A stretch of 64,000 nt of DNA from Cyclina sinensis (GCA_012932295.1 JAAONU010000009.1:13557796-13621795), one strand, 5' to 3'; positions 35,305-47,084 are shown, numbered from the stretch's first letter. The notes: generated by a model from the sequence alone, not told the origin. Numbers and translations are program-made.

Positions 35305-36452
35305 CAGTATAAACTAGCGGAAAAAAAGAAACAGTGCATAGATATAATATGCTGTAACTTAGGAGGTATATAAGAAATCGCCAAAACCTTTTTAACACGG
35401 GTTTATCTGACCTTTATTTTACACCAGCTCAATTGATATGGTTATTGCATCAGGAGCGTCTTGGATAGGGATCAGTTTTCACAGACGTTCTTTTAACAAA
35501 GTTCAGCTCATCAATACCCTGTATGTCCACCAATGGAATCGACGAATGCTTAAAAACGACGCCTCATTGATGCGACAAGGGTGCTGCTGAAAAATGCCTG
35601 GGGAATACCATTCCATATTCTCACAAGCGCACGTGAAAGGTCAGTTAACGTCAACGGCAGATTTTGGAGGCGACGTAAGCGACGTTGCATCTCATCCAAC
35701 ACGTGTTCTACAGGCAACATATTCGGTGACATTGCAGGCCAGGACTACGCATTCACATTGTTCCGGATCAAGAAGTCGGTAAGGACCCGCGCGACGTGCG
35801 AACGAGCTTTAGCCTGTGTGGCGTTACGTTGCTGCACAAATGGTAGGACTTGAGGCCGGATGATTTCGTCACGGCATCTGATGCCTGTAAATGTGCAGAG
35901 CTGTTCTGCCACGGGATGAGATGCCACTTCACACCATGTCACTAACTCCGCTGAATGGACAACGTTGAATCACAGAACTGTCATGGAAACGTTCACCAAC
36001 ACGACGGTACATTCTAGAACGACCATCGCTGGATTCATCCTTGAATAGAACACGTGCCCAGTCCTGCTGCGTCAAGTGTGTGTCGTCTACACCAGGCAAA
36101 ACGTGCTACATGATGACGTTAATGGAGAACAGGACGTATGGCTGGACGTCGTAAAAGTATGCCTCGTTCAAGCAATCGATTACATACTGTTCGGGGACTA
36201 ATTCTTCTAAGGTCAGGAAAACTTCTAGCCGTCAAAGAAGCAGTTTTGAGTCGTTAATGGAGATGAACGACCCGGATGTACGTATCCTGGCGATTAGACG
36301 TTACGTGTGGACGTCCTGACCGAGACCGGTCTCTGGTTGTCCCAAACTGTTGGTACCGTCTCTACAAGGCGTCTACAGTATTTCGGTGCACACCTAATTG
36401 TCTGGCAACGTCAGAATGACGTACACCAGCCTCGATCATGCCCCATTAGCAT
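35305..36452 (-). pseudogene. Tc1-type transposase relic 1
   Basis: Read on the minus strand from about 36450: HTH region EAGVRHSDVARQLGVHRNTV; RSRSGRPHVTSNRQD; FPDLRRISPRTVCNRLLERG; first catalytic Asp in FKDESSDGRSRMYRRVGERF; second Asp region changed to QQRNATQAKARSHVARV (family Q-Q-D-N-A-R-P-H; Asp is Arg); then PVEHVLDEMQRRLRRLQNLP and RIWNGIPQAFFSSTL at about 35640. The reading frame is broken by several stops and shifts. Sequence typical of a Tc1 3' terminal repeat, GCGGAAAAAAAGAAACAG, lies at about 35319. No matching 5' terminal repeat is seen at the right end, where the element meets relic 2. In active relatives the protein cuts and pastes at TA. Confidence 0.85.
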
Positions 36453-37320
36453 CCACGACAGCTTGGGATGCGGTACTTTCGGATGGCATCACACTCTTCC
36501 CAAAATGTTTGCACCAGCTGGTCCTTGTTGATGATCACGTGACACCCACTTTATACTTGACACTCAAGCTTGTACCAGAGAGCTCAATAAATAATTAAAT
36601 TCGGGGAGTATACAGGCTAGGGCAGCACATTGATGTGCGTTGTCGGGAGGTTTGTGGTAAGTCCGGTTGAATCAGCCCGTGCGTTGTCCTGCTTGATAGT
36701 GACGTCAAGGTGATCTCAAAAAAGGGCAACACATGGTTTAAGGATGTCATTGACATATCGTTTAGCCGTCAGTTTTTCTTCAACTACTATGGTGTCTTTT
36801 GGTGCCAGGACACGGCGGCTGAGACCATGAAATCCCCTCCCCAGCGGGATTGTTGTCTGACGCAGCAGTCGGTGTAACGCTCACCGCTTCGACGCCATAC
36901 CTTACACCTTATATCTAGCACATCTATACAAAGCCTGGACTCGTCAGTCAATTGGACTTCTTTCCATTCCTGAGATGTTGCCGGTTCATACGTCTGGCGT
37001 TTAAACGTTGCCAATGTACGCATCATGGGCCATTACCAGTGCAGCCAACAAACGTCGACGTAACGTTCTTTGTCTCCTGGGCAGTCCGTGCTGATATCTT
37101 GAAGCGTTCACGGATGTAAGGACGATACGACGGTCCTGTTGAGGAGATGTCACTCTTTGGCGACCTGAGCGCGGCAGGTCAGCTACAAAGCTGGTTTCTT
37201 CGTGTCTTCTCATCTAGGCTCTAGACAACTTTTCTTAATGAGTTACACTATGGGACGTTTTAGCGACACCAAACACTATGAAGCTATCCGTTAGGTAATC
37301 GGTGGAATGTCATACCACAC
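36453..37320 (-). pseudogene. Tc1-type transposase relic 2, fused upstream of relic 1
   Basis: Minus-strand order: VADLPRSGRQRVTSPQQDRR at about 37160 (end of the DNA-binding half), LTDESRLCIDVLDIRCKVWR (first Asp) at about 36940, FMVSAAVSWHQKTP, IKQDNARAD (second Asp) at about 36690, PVYSP at about 36610, and a C-terminal LVQTFWEECDAI at about 36510. A degenerate N-P-I-E-x-L-W region lies between. The relic ends near 36455, where the HTH of relic 1 begins without spacer. The two have distinct sequences, so this is not a recent tandem duplication. Stops and frameshifts make it dead. Confidence 0.8.
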
Positions 37321-38155
37321 GGTTGAAGGCATGATGCGTTGTTCTCACACCAGAAACACAGATATAGAAAATAAAGAATTCACTAAAATCGGCCGTTGTA
37401 AATATTTGTGTATACATTTTAGTACGTTTTCATTGAAGACGGGTATTTGTATTTCGTCATAAAAACGATTTTCTTTGTTTAATATGGAGTATTTCTTCTG
37501 GGAAACCTAGTAAGTCAATGTAAGACATTCAAATTCCTTAACCGTTGCATTTTTTTCATATTTCATATTCTATTGAAAATCCAAAAATGAATAAAGAAGA
37601 ATGACGTCAACACTACAATCAGAAAAACAGAACCTTCCATCAACGTGTAAATAAGAAGCAAAAATCAGTTTCCTGGGAGCAAAGAAAATGACAGTGTGGC
37701 TTTTTTTCAGCTATTCGAACAATCGGAAAATGTAAAAAGTTATCTATATAAGAGCAATGTACCTTGTTTATGCCAGTATTAGTACTTGAAATTTTACAGT
37801 CAATGTGACAAACATTAGAAAATGTTTCCAAAGTAAGAAGCAAATTTTACAAACAAAATAAAGAGCATTGAAAGGACGAAGATTGCTTGTAATTATCAAG
37901 CTGAACGACGAATGCGTTAGTAGTCATTTTATACTGAAAAAGGTAGTAAGTGACTGTATACCTTGACAACAAACTGAATAAGGTACGTAAATCCGAAACA
38001 TCAACGTATAAATCAACAGTAGTAATCTCCCTTTGATGTATCGAATACCCTGATCCAAATATGTTTTGGGAACGCTAGAAAAATGCATTGTCCACATAAA
38101 CTAGAGTTACAAAATACTGACCTTATGACTTTCCACTATTCACATCTACATAAGT
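37321..38155. other. No feature supported
   Basis: A+T-rich; one 67-codon minus-strand frame (37640-37843) without a domain. Confidence 0.5.
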
Positions 38156-38540
38156 TTCTCAGAGTTGTCAGTGGTGCTCCTGCACAGCATATGTTTTGCA
38201 TACCTACCTTTGTAATAAATACAAAAATATAGATAAATCCACCACAATATCAGCCCATAACGCAACGTTACGAGGACACCGGTGGATCCAGCTTCCGGCT
38301 GCCTTAACCTCCATGGCGTTCTATTTAAACACCCAACTCATTACCCCCCCCCCCAACCCCTGTCCTCCACCCCTAGAACTGAAGTCTGATATAAAACAGT
38401 GCGTTTACAGTATAAAAGAAAACAAGTCTTTAAAAAACACCCTGAAAGTATTGTCACAAACATGAACAAGTTATTAGAAATTCTAAAGGATGCCATTGTT
38501 CTTAACGATTTTGGGTGAAAAATGAATGCAGACAGGGCAG

Positions 38541-39205
38541 ACGTAATTAGTGACTAATAAACCGGTAGCTTGTCACTATTTTTGACGTAGTTTGAAATTT
38601 CGTTGATATGGACGCGTTGCTAGCAAACTTTAAAATCTAATCAATCAGGATTCGAGAATCTGAATCGTTTGAGCCGGCTTTACTCACCGTCTAAGACAGC
38701 TTAACGGAGTACGGTCTACGAAAAAAAGGGAATGATAAGCCATCGGATTATCGACAGTTTGTACTGACTAACTTCCCCCGTTTTACGGATGAATGTAGAG
38801 ATAGGCAATGTCACATACGAAATGAATTTTTTTTAACCACATGGTTAAATTCCAACTTTGTTCGTACACTGGGAACCCTAAGTGCTATCGATTTGCCTTT
38901 ACCGAGAAACGAATGCTATCAATTCGAACTGACAGATAAATAGATAACAGTTTCTTCATGTGTTTACGCAAGAAATCGGAGACCTCTTAAAATCTTTTTG
39001 TCAAGTCAGTACAGTTCGGTGCAATTTATGTCTTTAAATGGTCTTTTGGATACTCGATTAGTTCTGTAGGGTTACTGAAATACGGTATTGGTAGCTACTC
39101 TTCGATACAGAGCATAATCGGTTACACCTTCTTCAATAAGACATTTTTGATTGATAAATACTTAATCCTTACAATGTAACGTACGTCGACTACCTTTTTA
39201 TAAGA
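38541..39205 (+). mobile_element. Insertion in copy 1 carrying dispersed repeat C
   Basis: Absent from copy 2, where GACAGGGCAG is followed within ~20 bp by the CTTGATGTCTCC block. It includes repeat C copy 2 (38935-39165), related to 13370-13620. No clear inverted ends. Either a mobile-element insertion here or a deletion in copy 2; the match to an unlinked site favours insertion. Confidence 0.6.
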
Positions 39206-39211
39206 TATTTC

Positions 39212-39367
39212 TTGTTACTTGATGTCTCCAAAATCATTCGTTCAGGAGTCATTAATAATTTGGCCAACCATGAGTACGGCTTCTGGCAAACAATCTTACA
39301 GTCTGTTCCTGGAGGCATGCAATCTTACTTGCAAAGATATCATTCCTTTGGAAAAGAACTTAACTAA
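39212..39367 (+). pseudogene. Coding-like remnant inside the duplication
   Basis: A 51-codon open stretch ending in TAA, containing LLLDVSKIIRSG, ANHEYGFWQTILQ and SVPGGMQSYLQRYHSF. Copy 2 keeps LLDVSKIVCSG and VPGSMQS in a frame disturbed by indels. The composition looks protein-like, but I do not recognise the family. It could be a decayed exon or a chance frame. Confidence 0.3.
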
Positions 39368-40674
39368 GAATGGTTTATATAACTTACATCTTGCTATGTT
39401 ACCAAATACGTTCACTTTGGCTGAGAGGTACATTTATTATTGAAAAGTCCCGGAAAGTTCTATGATATTCTAAATGTAGAAAAATGAAGTAGATCTATAC
39501 TATTTGTTGGCACAAAATTATTATTAAAACACGCAAAGATGTCTCCAAAAATAAGATTAGATTACAGAGTTAATCTCGCTGTCAGGCTAGATTATTAATG
39601 TATACAATTTTGTTTTAAAGAAGTAAAGCTAAAAAATGACACGCTTTTTTGTTACAATGTATTAATGAGCAAGCACTTACGGCAGGGAATTTTTGTTATC
39701 ATTTTTGAAACGAAAAATAAACAGATAGGAAAATTGAAGTAACGCATGTTTTCAAGCTGCTTTGTAATTAAAATTTTCAGAATTAATCAATAACTTTATG
39801 TTTGAAGAGAGAAAATATTTGAAATAAATGATTTCAAATCTGATTAAAAATTAATTCATATCTGTTGTAACAAGAAAATCTATTGATATGTTTGAAGAAT
39901 GCAGAAAGTACGGAAACCTGTTCGTGCCACGTTAATTTTACAATTCTACAAAAACGTTCACTTTGGCTGTCAATTTCAACGCGATAATCATCGCCTTCCT
40001 TGGAGAAAATAATAGTGAAATAGTGAAATTTTAATTTTCTCACACGATAATCATCGTCTTTATTTGCGAATATAGTGTTTCTCTTGGTAATAATGATCGC
40101 GATGACGACGATATATCGCGATGTTGTCTAGGGAGATTTTAAAATCAAAATATCCCTGCAGTAATTACCTTTCACAAAATAATTACTGCCATGTGAAAGC
40201 ACAAATGCGAAAATACAGGTGATAATTACAGAAATGAAAATTTTAAATCCTCGTTCTACTGTGTCTCTGAGACAGTCGATAATTATTGTGTAGTATTAGC
40301 GAAAATGAACATGGCACGCACAGAGTTCCATTAAAAATTGAAATCACTTGGTATGCAAAGTAATCTAAATACATGTATATTTGTTCGAAGCAGTACTTAA
40401 TCTTGTGTAAGAATTTCTATGAAACATGTTTCGCCGAGATAAAACATTATACATTATTATTATTATTCAAACTTTAAAGAAAAGTCATGGAACAATTCAG
40501 GAAAACATTCACGCGAATAAAGCGAAGGCATAATGCTTGTTGAAATAATGAATATCTTGATCCACGGTAAAGCAAACAATTTAATGAAATTGCAAGATAT
40601 TAATCATAAGCATTAGACTTCATTTTACGATGAATGTAACTGCAAACAGAAAAAAATGTACATCTACATTTTAT

Positions 40675-40925
40675 AACATTTTCACCCCCCATCCCCCCGA
40701 ACCCACCACAACACACACCAGAAATCCTGGATCTGCCCCTGTAATCAATCTGAAGGTAATCGAGCACGAATACACGAAATATACGAAAGAATGAACGAAC
40801 ACGGAAAGCCAAAAGACGAACGAACAGACGAAAGAACAAACGAATGCATGAAAATGAACGAACGCATGAATGAATGAAAGAAAGAAAGAAAGAAAGAAAA
40901 TGTGAATGAAAGAATGGATGAATGA
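40675..40925. repeat. C-rich block and (GAAN)n tetranucleotide array
   Basis: CACCCCCCATCCCCCCGAA (40683-40701), then GGATCTGCCCC at about 40729, then an irregular GAAC/GAAA/GAAT/GACG tetranucleotide run to 40925. On the minus strand GGGGCAGATCCAGGATTT resembles a motif I often see near ends of DNA elements in marine invertebrates (memory, not verified). Minus-strand frames full of His-Ser-Phe-Ile come from this repeat. Confidence 0.8.
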
Positions 40926-42080
40926 ATGCATTCTATTTGCTTTAACTGCACACTCTTTTGAAGACTTTCAATCCAAAAGAGTGCGGATTAATACCGACCA
41001 ACATTTCGACTTAGGGCGAAAGTGTATCTGTCACTTCTACCTCAGAGTTCTAGCGTTCTTTACGTACAAAATTACTTCCTTTGTGTGGGGAAAAACGATT
41101 GAAGTGCATTCTTGTAGTGATATTGTAGATTTGTTACGTTTTATTAATGTTTTTCAAATAAATTTTGTTTTTAATACTCTATTGCTCAAAAACATCCGTG
41201 TAATCAAAACCTTGCCGGAATACAGGATAAGCGATTTTTATTCAACATAAATTTCATCTAAGGACAAAGGAAGATCGCCGTTGCCCATAAATGCTGAGGT
41301 TTGGCGCGTATAATATAGCGGTTTTGCGTTTCCGTCAGTTTTCAACAACTGCTGTCCTTGTCAAATTTAACTCTTGTTGTTTAAACATGCATTTATTGGC
41401 AACGGCTATCAATAAAACTTCATTTGTTTGCAAAATCTTAATTAAAGTAAAAATACCAAGTTCAGATATATGTACGGTATATGATAAATGTTTTAAAAAG
41501 GAGCGCTAACCGAATGTTCATGTGTACTCTGTCCAGCTTGAATAAAATTATTGAATATATATAGAATCTTACATTTGCTTACATTTCATAGATATTATAT
41601 GTAGAAAAATGTTATTTAGGAAGACCATAGGAGGGGTTGGGGGTCGTGGCTACGCCCCCAAACATTTTACACGGCAGTCAGCTCTTATAAGGTTTTTTTT
41701 TGCACACCAGTTACTATTAATGAGCTGCAAAACTGACACGATGAGGGAAGCATCTCTGCGTTGCATTTTAGGCAATTTCAGCGCAGAAATACTTATTCTG
41801 TCAATAGCCACCAAGTTTATTTTGGCTGAAAATGAGCCGGTTTAAATGTATACACTTTGAGAAATGTTTAAGAATGTTATAATATTTTTGCATGTTAAAA
41901 AAGCTAATCAAAGAGCTTAAAGCGTAGAAGGACTGTCGGCTTGACATGATGTTTATTCCGAGACGTTTTTGTAATGGTCATTTTTCATCCGCCTTTATAG
42001 GAACCAAGAAAGTCTTCAGATGAGTTCAGATGTTAGTAGCTGAAAGAATTATAACAAATAAAGTAAGCATATTACTTGTT
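40926..42080. other. No gene seen; hairpin at 41638-41660
   Basis: A+T-rich apart from TGGGGGTCGT-GGCT-ACGCCCCCA, a strong hairpin with one bulge. Frames at 40906-41250, 41291-41509 and 41609-41845 have no recognisable domains. Confidence 0.45.
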
Positions 42081-42086
42081 ATGGTA

Positions 42087-42180
42087 TTCATTCATTCATT
42101 TATTCATTCAAGCATGTTCGTTCCTTCGTTCGTTTGTCCTTCCGTCCTTATTTCCTTTATTTGTTTGCTTGTTATCTCGC
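42087..42180. repeat. (TTCN)n tetranucleotide array
   Basis: ATTC/TTCG/TTCC/GTCC repeats, the reverse-complement type of the array at 40770-40925; a C-rich GCCCCCTTCCCCCATCG follows at 42272-42288. The two arrays face each other across ~1.2 kb. Confidence 0.8.
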
Positions 42181-42462
42181 CTTCACCTTTCGAAAAAAAA
42201 AACACATTTTTTTATTTTTAGGATAAAGTTTTTGAAGACTTCTAGCAAAAGAAAGCACTCCTGCTACCCTTAGCCCCCTTCCCCCATCGTTACCCAAGGG
42301 ACAAAATTTGAATAAATTTGGAGAAGTTCGCTAGACGTTACACATCCAGTTCAGAGCTCTAGGCCAAGTGGTTTAAGAGAAGAGGATTTTTAAAGATGTT
42401 CATACTTAGTGCCACATCCAACCGAATTCTGGAATGGAATTCTTTGAACAATTTGATAGTTA

Positions 42463-43609
42463 TACGAGGATTGTCCGTAAAATTTGTGGACAACCCTAGA
42501 AAATTGCGAACTAGAGGTAAAACATGTAACAAATTTATGCTATCATAAATAACATATTGATTTCTTATGTTGCATTTGTGAAAAATGGTAACGCTGCTAT
42601 TAATTATCTTAGAAAGGGCTTTTCTCACACATACCCATCATAACCCGTGGCAGATGCCGACGTCTCCTCGACGTTATGAGCTGACGTCAGGTTTACGTCG
42701 TGGCAGGTGCTACCTAATAAATTGCGTCTTGCTTTGTATTTAACGTATTTAAAGTTTTTCAAAATACTATCCCTTCGCATCGATGCACGTTTGATGTCTA
42801 TTAATCCATTTCTCATACACAGTACTGTAAAATTGTCTATCAAACTGTCTCACGACCTCTTGAACGTGCATTTCAAGCTCTGCTATCTGCATGCCGGACG
42901 CCTCTGAGTTCCTTCTTAAACCTAGGGAGAACTTCGAAATCGATCGGCGCCAAGTCGGGGGAATATGGACTGTGCTCTTTTCGTTCGAATCCGAGAAGAT
43001 CTATATCTAATAGGGTTGATTAGGCGCGATGTGAAAGTGTGTTGTCCTGATGCAGAATAACTTGCTCCAGCTCAAGTTCGGGCCGCTTGCGTCTCAATTC
43101 TCTGACAAGGTCACGCCTCAGAACCTCACAGAGTGATATAGGCACATACTTATATAACATTAAACACATATACAGACGATTTTCTAAAAGAATCACTTAA
43201 TCTAATGATCGTCCGCTGTTCCCTGACGTTAAATTCAACCATTTTGAATAGAGCGAATTTTGGGGTGCTCGTGAAATTCTGCGCATAGAATTTTAACAAT
43301 TGTGACGTTAACGTTTAAACTTTTTGGAAATGACGTCGACGTCATATTTAATCCGCGCTTTAAATTAAAAAAAAATGATAACTTGGTGCCATGCAATAAA
43401 CCGCATAAGAAAATTTGAACAATGCATTTTTTAACTTTTTTTCGGACTGCCCTAGTTGTCGAACCCGTAACTTGAAAATTCATTAATAAATCGCTTATTT
43501 CTTACACGGTTCTTTCATGGCGCAAGTAACAGTCAAATTAGAATTGATGAAATTGCTCGAGCATTCTTATAGTAAGAATTGTCCACGTACTTTACGGACA
43601 TACCTCGTA
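42463..43609 (-). mobile_element. mariner-type element with recognisable TIRs
   Basis: Ends TACGAGGATTGTCCGTAAAA (42463-) and, inverted, TACGAGGTATGTCCGTAAAG (ending 43609) form ~31-bp TIRs with about four mismatches, beginning at TA as expected for the Tc1/mariner superfamily. At 1147 bp it is a little shorter than a typical full mariner (~1.3 kb), and the N-terminal coding part appears deleted. Confidence 0.85.
42830..43137 (-). pseudogene. mariner transposase C-terminal relic
   Basis: Minus-strand translation gives EQVILHQDNTLSHRA (catalytic Asp of the H-x-D-N motif), then a stop, STLLDIDLLGFERKEHSPYS, PDLAPIDFEVLPRFKKELRG. The Y-S-P-D-L-A-P-x-D-F signature with the third acidic residue as Asp identifies the DD34D mariner family. 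An in-frame stop after SHRA and loss of the N-terminal DNA-binding region inactivate it. It sits centrally between the TIRs of the element. Confidence 0.9.
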
Positions 43610-43777
43610 AATCCACGGAACAACCCTCTCACGTTCAATCAGCATTTACCTAGAAGTTAATGGGGAGATGTTGTTTAAAGCCAAATCATTGACATCGCAA
43701 GACGGAAACAGGGCTAACGCACAGGCTCTCTTTAGACATGGCACTAATGTTAGCTTTAGTTGTTATCATACGTCATA

Positions 43778-44660
43778 GGCGGAGGGATATTGTTTTCGCG
43801 TTGTCTTTCCGTCCGTCCGTATATCCATCCGTCCGTCTGTCCCGTCCGTCCGGTCTCATAACTAAGTAACCAGTAGAGATAATTTAATGAGTTCAACACA
43901 AATTTGTATCACCCGTATGGGACGATGCTGGTCAGATCAGTTAGACTAGAGTTATAGACCTTTAATTAATTTTCTAAACACTATATAAGACATAGAAAAA
44001 AAACTTGATCATGTTACTAAATGCAAATACGTATCATCAGTAAGGGATATAGCGATCAAGTTCATGACCGTCAAATTAATTTTTTAAACAAAGGACTCGT
44101 AAAGTTGACAATTAATAAAATCTATTAGCTTTTTAAAAAGCATTAGAAATTCTCAGGAATGTTCTTCGCTGGATGGAAGTTGATGAAACTTTGTATTGAT
44201 ATTCCTGCATAGATTTTCTACCAAAATTTTTCAAAGAATTGAATTTCATGCAGAACACTATGTTAACAAAGTGAAAAAGATAAATAATCTTCTTGTCTAT
44301 AACTACTTGGTCAAGAGCTTAGGTATTTGGTATGTAACCTCTTCTATGAACCTCTAAAAAAATTGTCAAAATTTTGTCCCTGGAATATGGCCTTGAGTCT
44401 AGACATTTGGTGTGTAGCATTGTGTTGTTGACCACTCTTAAGATTGTTCAAATTATGTCCCTGGGGTAAAAACTGGTTCTGTCAACTTTCTTTCACATTA
44501 ACAACACTCATTCTATAAACTTTTACGTCTTTCTTTTTAAATTCATTTATATTCTAAGAAAGAGTTTATTTTTAAAATTTTAAAAAATGCATTTATATTT
44601 TAAGAAAAAGTTTATTTTTAAAATCACATTTCTTAAAAAAATTAATGGCGGGGATATAAA
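43778..44660 (+). repeat. Module array with GTCCGTCCG start, related to the 57.5-58.4 kb family
   Basis: Starts GGCGGAGGGATATTG (43778) with TCCGTCCGTCCG-rich sequence and ends at GGCGGGGATATAAAT (44646), a direct echo of the start. Inside, 44300-44480 contains TTTGGTATGTAAC, GTGTGTAGCATTGTG and TTGTTCAAATTATGTCCCTG, matching the module consensus at 57.7-58.4 kb. Likely the same superfamily of array-bearing non-autonomous elements. Confidence 0.65.
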
Positions 44661-46690
44661 TTAGACTTAGTTAGTTTCTTGCATTAACAATCAAATAAGT
44701 TAAGGTTATATAAATCAGAAAAAGGTTTGTCTTGTGATAAATGTATTTTAAATATATCAATTTGTTTACAAAATCAATACCCTATAAAACAAATTGCTAT
44801 TTAAGTGCATTTTCATCGTCGGATTCCCACGTTACTTCATTCCGTTCTCACCACATTCTAAATGGAGAGTAATGGGTCGGGCGTGGATATATGCCGATGG
44901 CACAAGCACCACTCATGTGAAAATACGAATTGTCCCTTTTGGAAAGTATTCGTTTTGATTGAATTATTTGCATACCTAAAACTGAAAATAGGTTGTCAAC
45001 TTTGCCGAAAAGGTTTCCTTTATAAGATATTATATTATATAATATTACATTTATATTTATAATAACATTGGAATAAAACATACTCATTTAACACAGTGAG
45101 TTTATTTTCTTTCTGAGTGGATCCCCTGTCTAGCCCTTGTTTAATCAGAAGCATTGAACATTCAACGTTTAACTTGACTAGAAGCAGGTTTTAAAAGCCA
45201 CGATTATGAGCTAGTATTCAAGAAATCACAAGGATACCAATGCTTATGAAAACTCAATTATCTAAGCTTTATTTTTTTAAACAGTTGCTTCCAAAACAGT
45301 TGTGATAAACTAATTGCTCCAGCAGAAGACTTTTCAGTGAGGATAGTTGAAAAAAGAGGATAAAAATTTCTATGAATACTGACCATAAAATGTTAATTTC
45401 GATTTATTGTGTACATTTAAATTTCAATAACGATTTCGGAGCGTTAACACATTTTAAATGAATCTTATGTATGAATTACTGCAACCATATTCTTATTCTT
45501 ATTTCAAATCGTTATACGTCCCTCTTAAATGCACAGGTAGCCGTAGTTTAGTGCCGAAGGAATTCAAATCAAAGACCAGCGTGTTAAGATTTATAGTTTA
45601 ATACTTCTGTCAAGCTTTCAACTGTGTTATATTAAATAGATCAAAGCATTTGAATTATATCGTTTTATCAGGGGAAAGGTATTTCGTAACAAACAGACGT
45701 AAATCCATAGCAATATGAATATAATCCAATATGAGCAGTTTCGGATTAGTCTTTTCATGTCCTTAAAAGGCTGGTATTAACAAAAAAGTTATTTTGTTCC
45801 GTTTTTTGACCCTCTTGTTACTCTTTTTTTAATAATAATACTAATAAAAAACATTTACTACTGTTCCTATCGCATGTCCAGGCTGTATAAATGAAGTTGG
45901 AGTACACTTTTTACATCCCTAAGTGGCTGTCCAATAGCATTGCAGCATTTTTCTTCAAATTTGACGGCAGATTATTTTGTTATGTAAACTGGCATAATCC
46001 CTGCTAAATAATTGGATTGTTTTAGTCAGATCACAAACGTACCATTTCAACAATTAAGCAGGTTAATCTGTGCCAAACCAATTTAAATCTACAAATGCGT
46101 ACTTAAAACCAAAAAGCGCGTTAATGTGCAAATAAATCTATTAGATTCAGATTAATTAATTTCTTTCTTTAACGACTTTTTAAAATGTATTTTACGTTAG
46201 TATGGAAAAAATGTAGCAACTGCTACACTTAGCTTAGCCCAAGTGAGTACAACACCTGCTTTCGCGTGACTATATTGTCAAAAAACTTTCTGTTAACTAA
46301 ATATCCAGTCATATAAGCAATATTCTGGGAGTCTCAAATCAAGAACTGGACACGCATCTTTTCCCCCTAGTGCAAGGAGCACCGTAAAACACGGCATACC
46401 CTTTGGGAAGTCCAGTGTCCAATAGTAATATATGTGACCATACCAAGGTGGTAAATGATGTCAATTAGGCTGTCGCAAGCAGCATTATTTTGTCTCGAGT
46501 CGGAGGAGAAAACTGCTGTTAGTATTTTATTTTTTATTATTCATATGACGATAAAATACATGTGTATTGGGCACTCTATTGTGCACAATAGTTTAATTCA
46601 CTGAACAAATTAACTTCTAGTAGTATTTCACTGTTAAATCCAAAATATCGTTATCACAAAAGTCCCCATCCCTTCTCAGTTGGAAGCCTT
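44661..46690. other. No gene seen; perfect 16-bp palindrome at 46576-46591
   Basis: A+T-rich. CTATTGTGCACAATAG is a perfect palindrome. Overlapping frames at 44848-45087 and 44862-45062 have no domain. Confidence 0.45.
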
Positions 46691-46694
46691 TATT

Positions 46695-47075
46695 TTTATA
46701 ACGAGTATTATTACATATATATTTAAGACCTTTTGGGCCATAAAAGTCAAGGTGATTCTGGTGTCAAGGTCAAACAAATATATGACTGTGAAAAGGTCTT
46801 GTCCAAATGAGTGTTATCCTTAAGTATGAAGTAAATGTATTTACTAATAAGGAAGTTATGGCCTTGTTTAAGTTTATTGACAATTGGACCTTTTAAGGTC
46901 AATGTCCTTCAGCGGTCAAGGTCATACAAATATGTCAGTGGGAAGGTCTTTGTCCGAAAGGGTGTTGTGTTCAAATATAAAGTAAATCCATTCATTAATT
47001 AGATAGATATAGGCAATGTTTAAGTTTTCGAACGGTTGGATAGTTCAAAAACTTTGTGCTCTCCTTCGGGGCCAT
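46695..47075. repeat. ~155-bp module array, about 2.5 copies
   Basis: Modules share GGTCAAGGTCAWACAAATAT, GGTCTTGTCC-AAA-GAGTGTT, AAGTAAAT and TTATGGCCTTGTTTAAGTTT. The array abuts the left end of segmental duplication copy 2, and GGGGCCATAAACTCAAGTTG at about 47069 may belong to either. Confidence 0.7.
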
Positions 47076-47084
47076 AAACTCAAG

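Larger units (their letters stand above)
38160..40580 (+). repeat. Segmental duplication, copy 1
   Basis: Collinear with 47085-49715 in the same orientation. Matching blocks in order include GTTGTCAGTGRTG (38165/47087), CAGTATTGTCACAAAC, GAATGCAGACAGGGCAG (38524/47464), CTTGATGTCTCCAAAATC, CAAATACGTTCACTTT, TTATTATTGAAAAGTC, GCAGAAAGTACRGAAACCTG, TTTTCTCACACGATAATCAT and GTCATGGAACAATTCA. By eye most blocks are around 80-90% identical. Copy 1 has an extra ~670 bp at 38541-39205. Confidence 0.9.

Noticed and set aside
36307..36598. Plus-strand open frames over the Tc1 region
   Set aside because: Antisense to the recognisable Tc1 transposase relic; shadow frames of G+C-rich former coding DNA.
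40671..40951. Histidine/serine/phenylalanine-rich proteins on the minus strand
   Set aside because: Direct translations of the tetranucleotide microsatellite.
46576..46591. Perfect 16-bp palindrome as an operator or insertion site
   Set aside because: A single occurrence with no context; perfect palindromes of this size can occur by chance in A+T-rich DNA.
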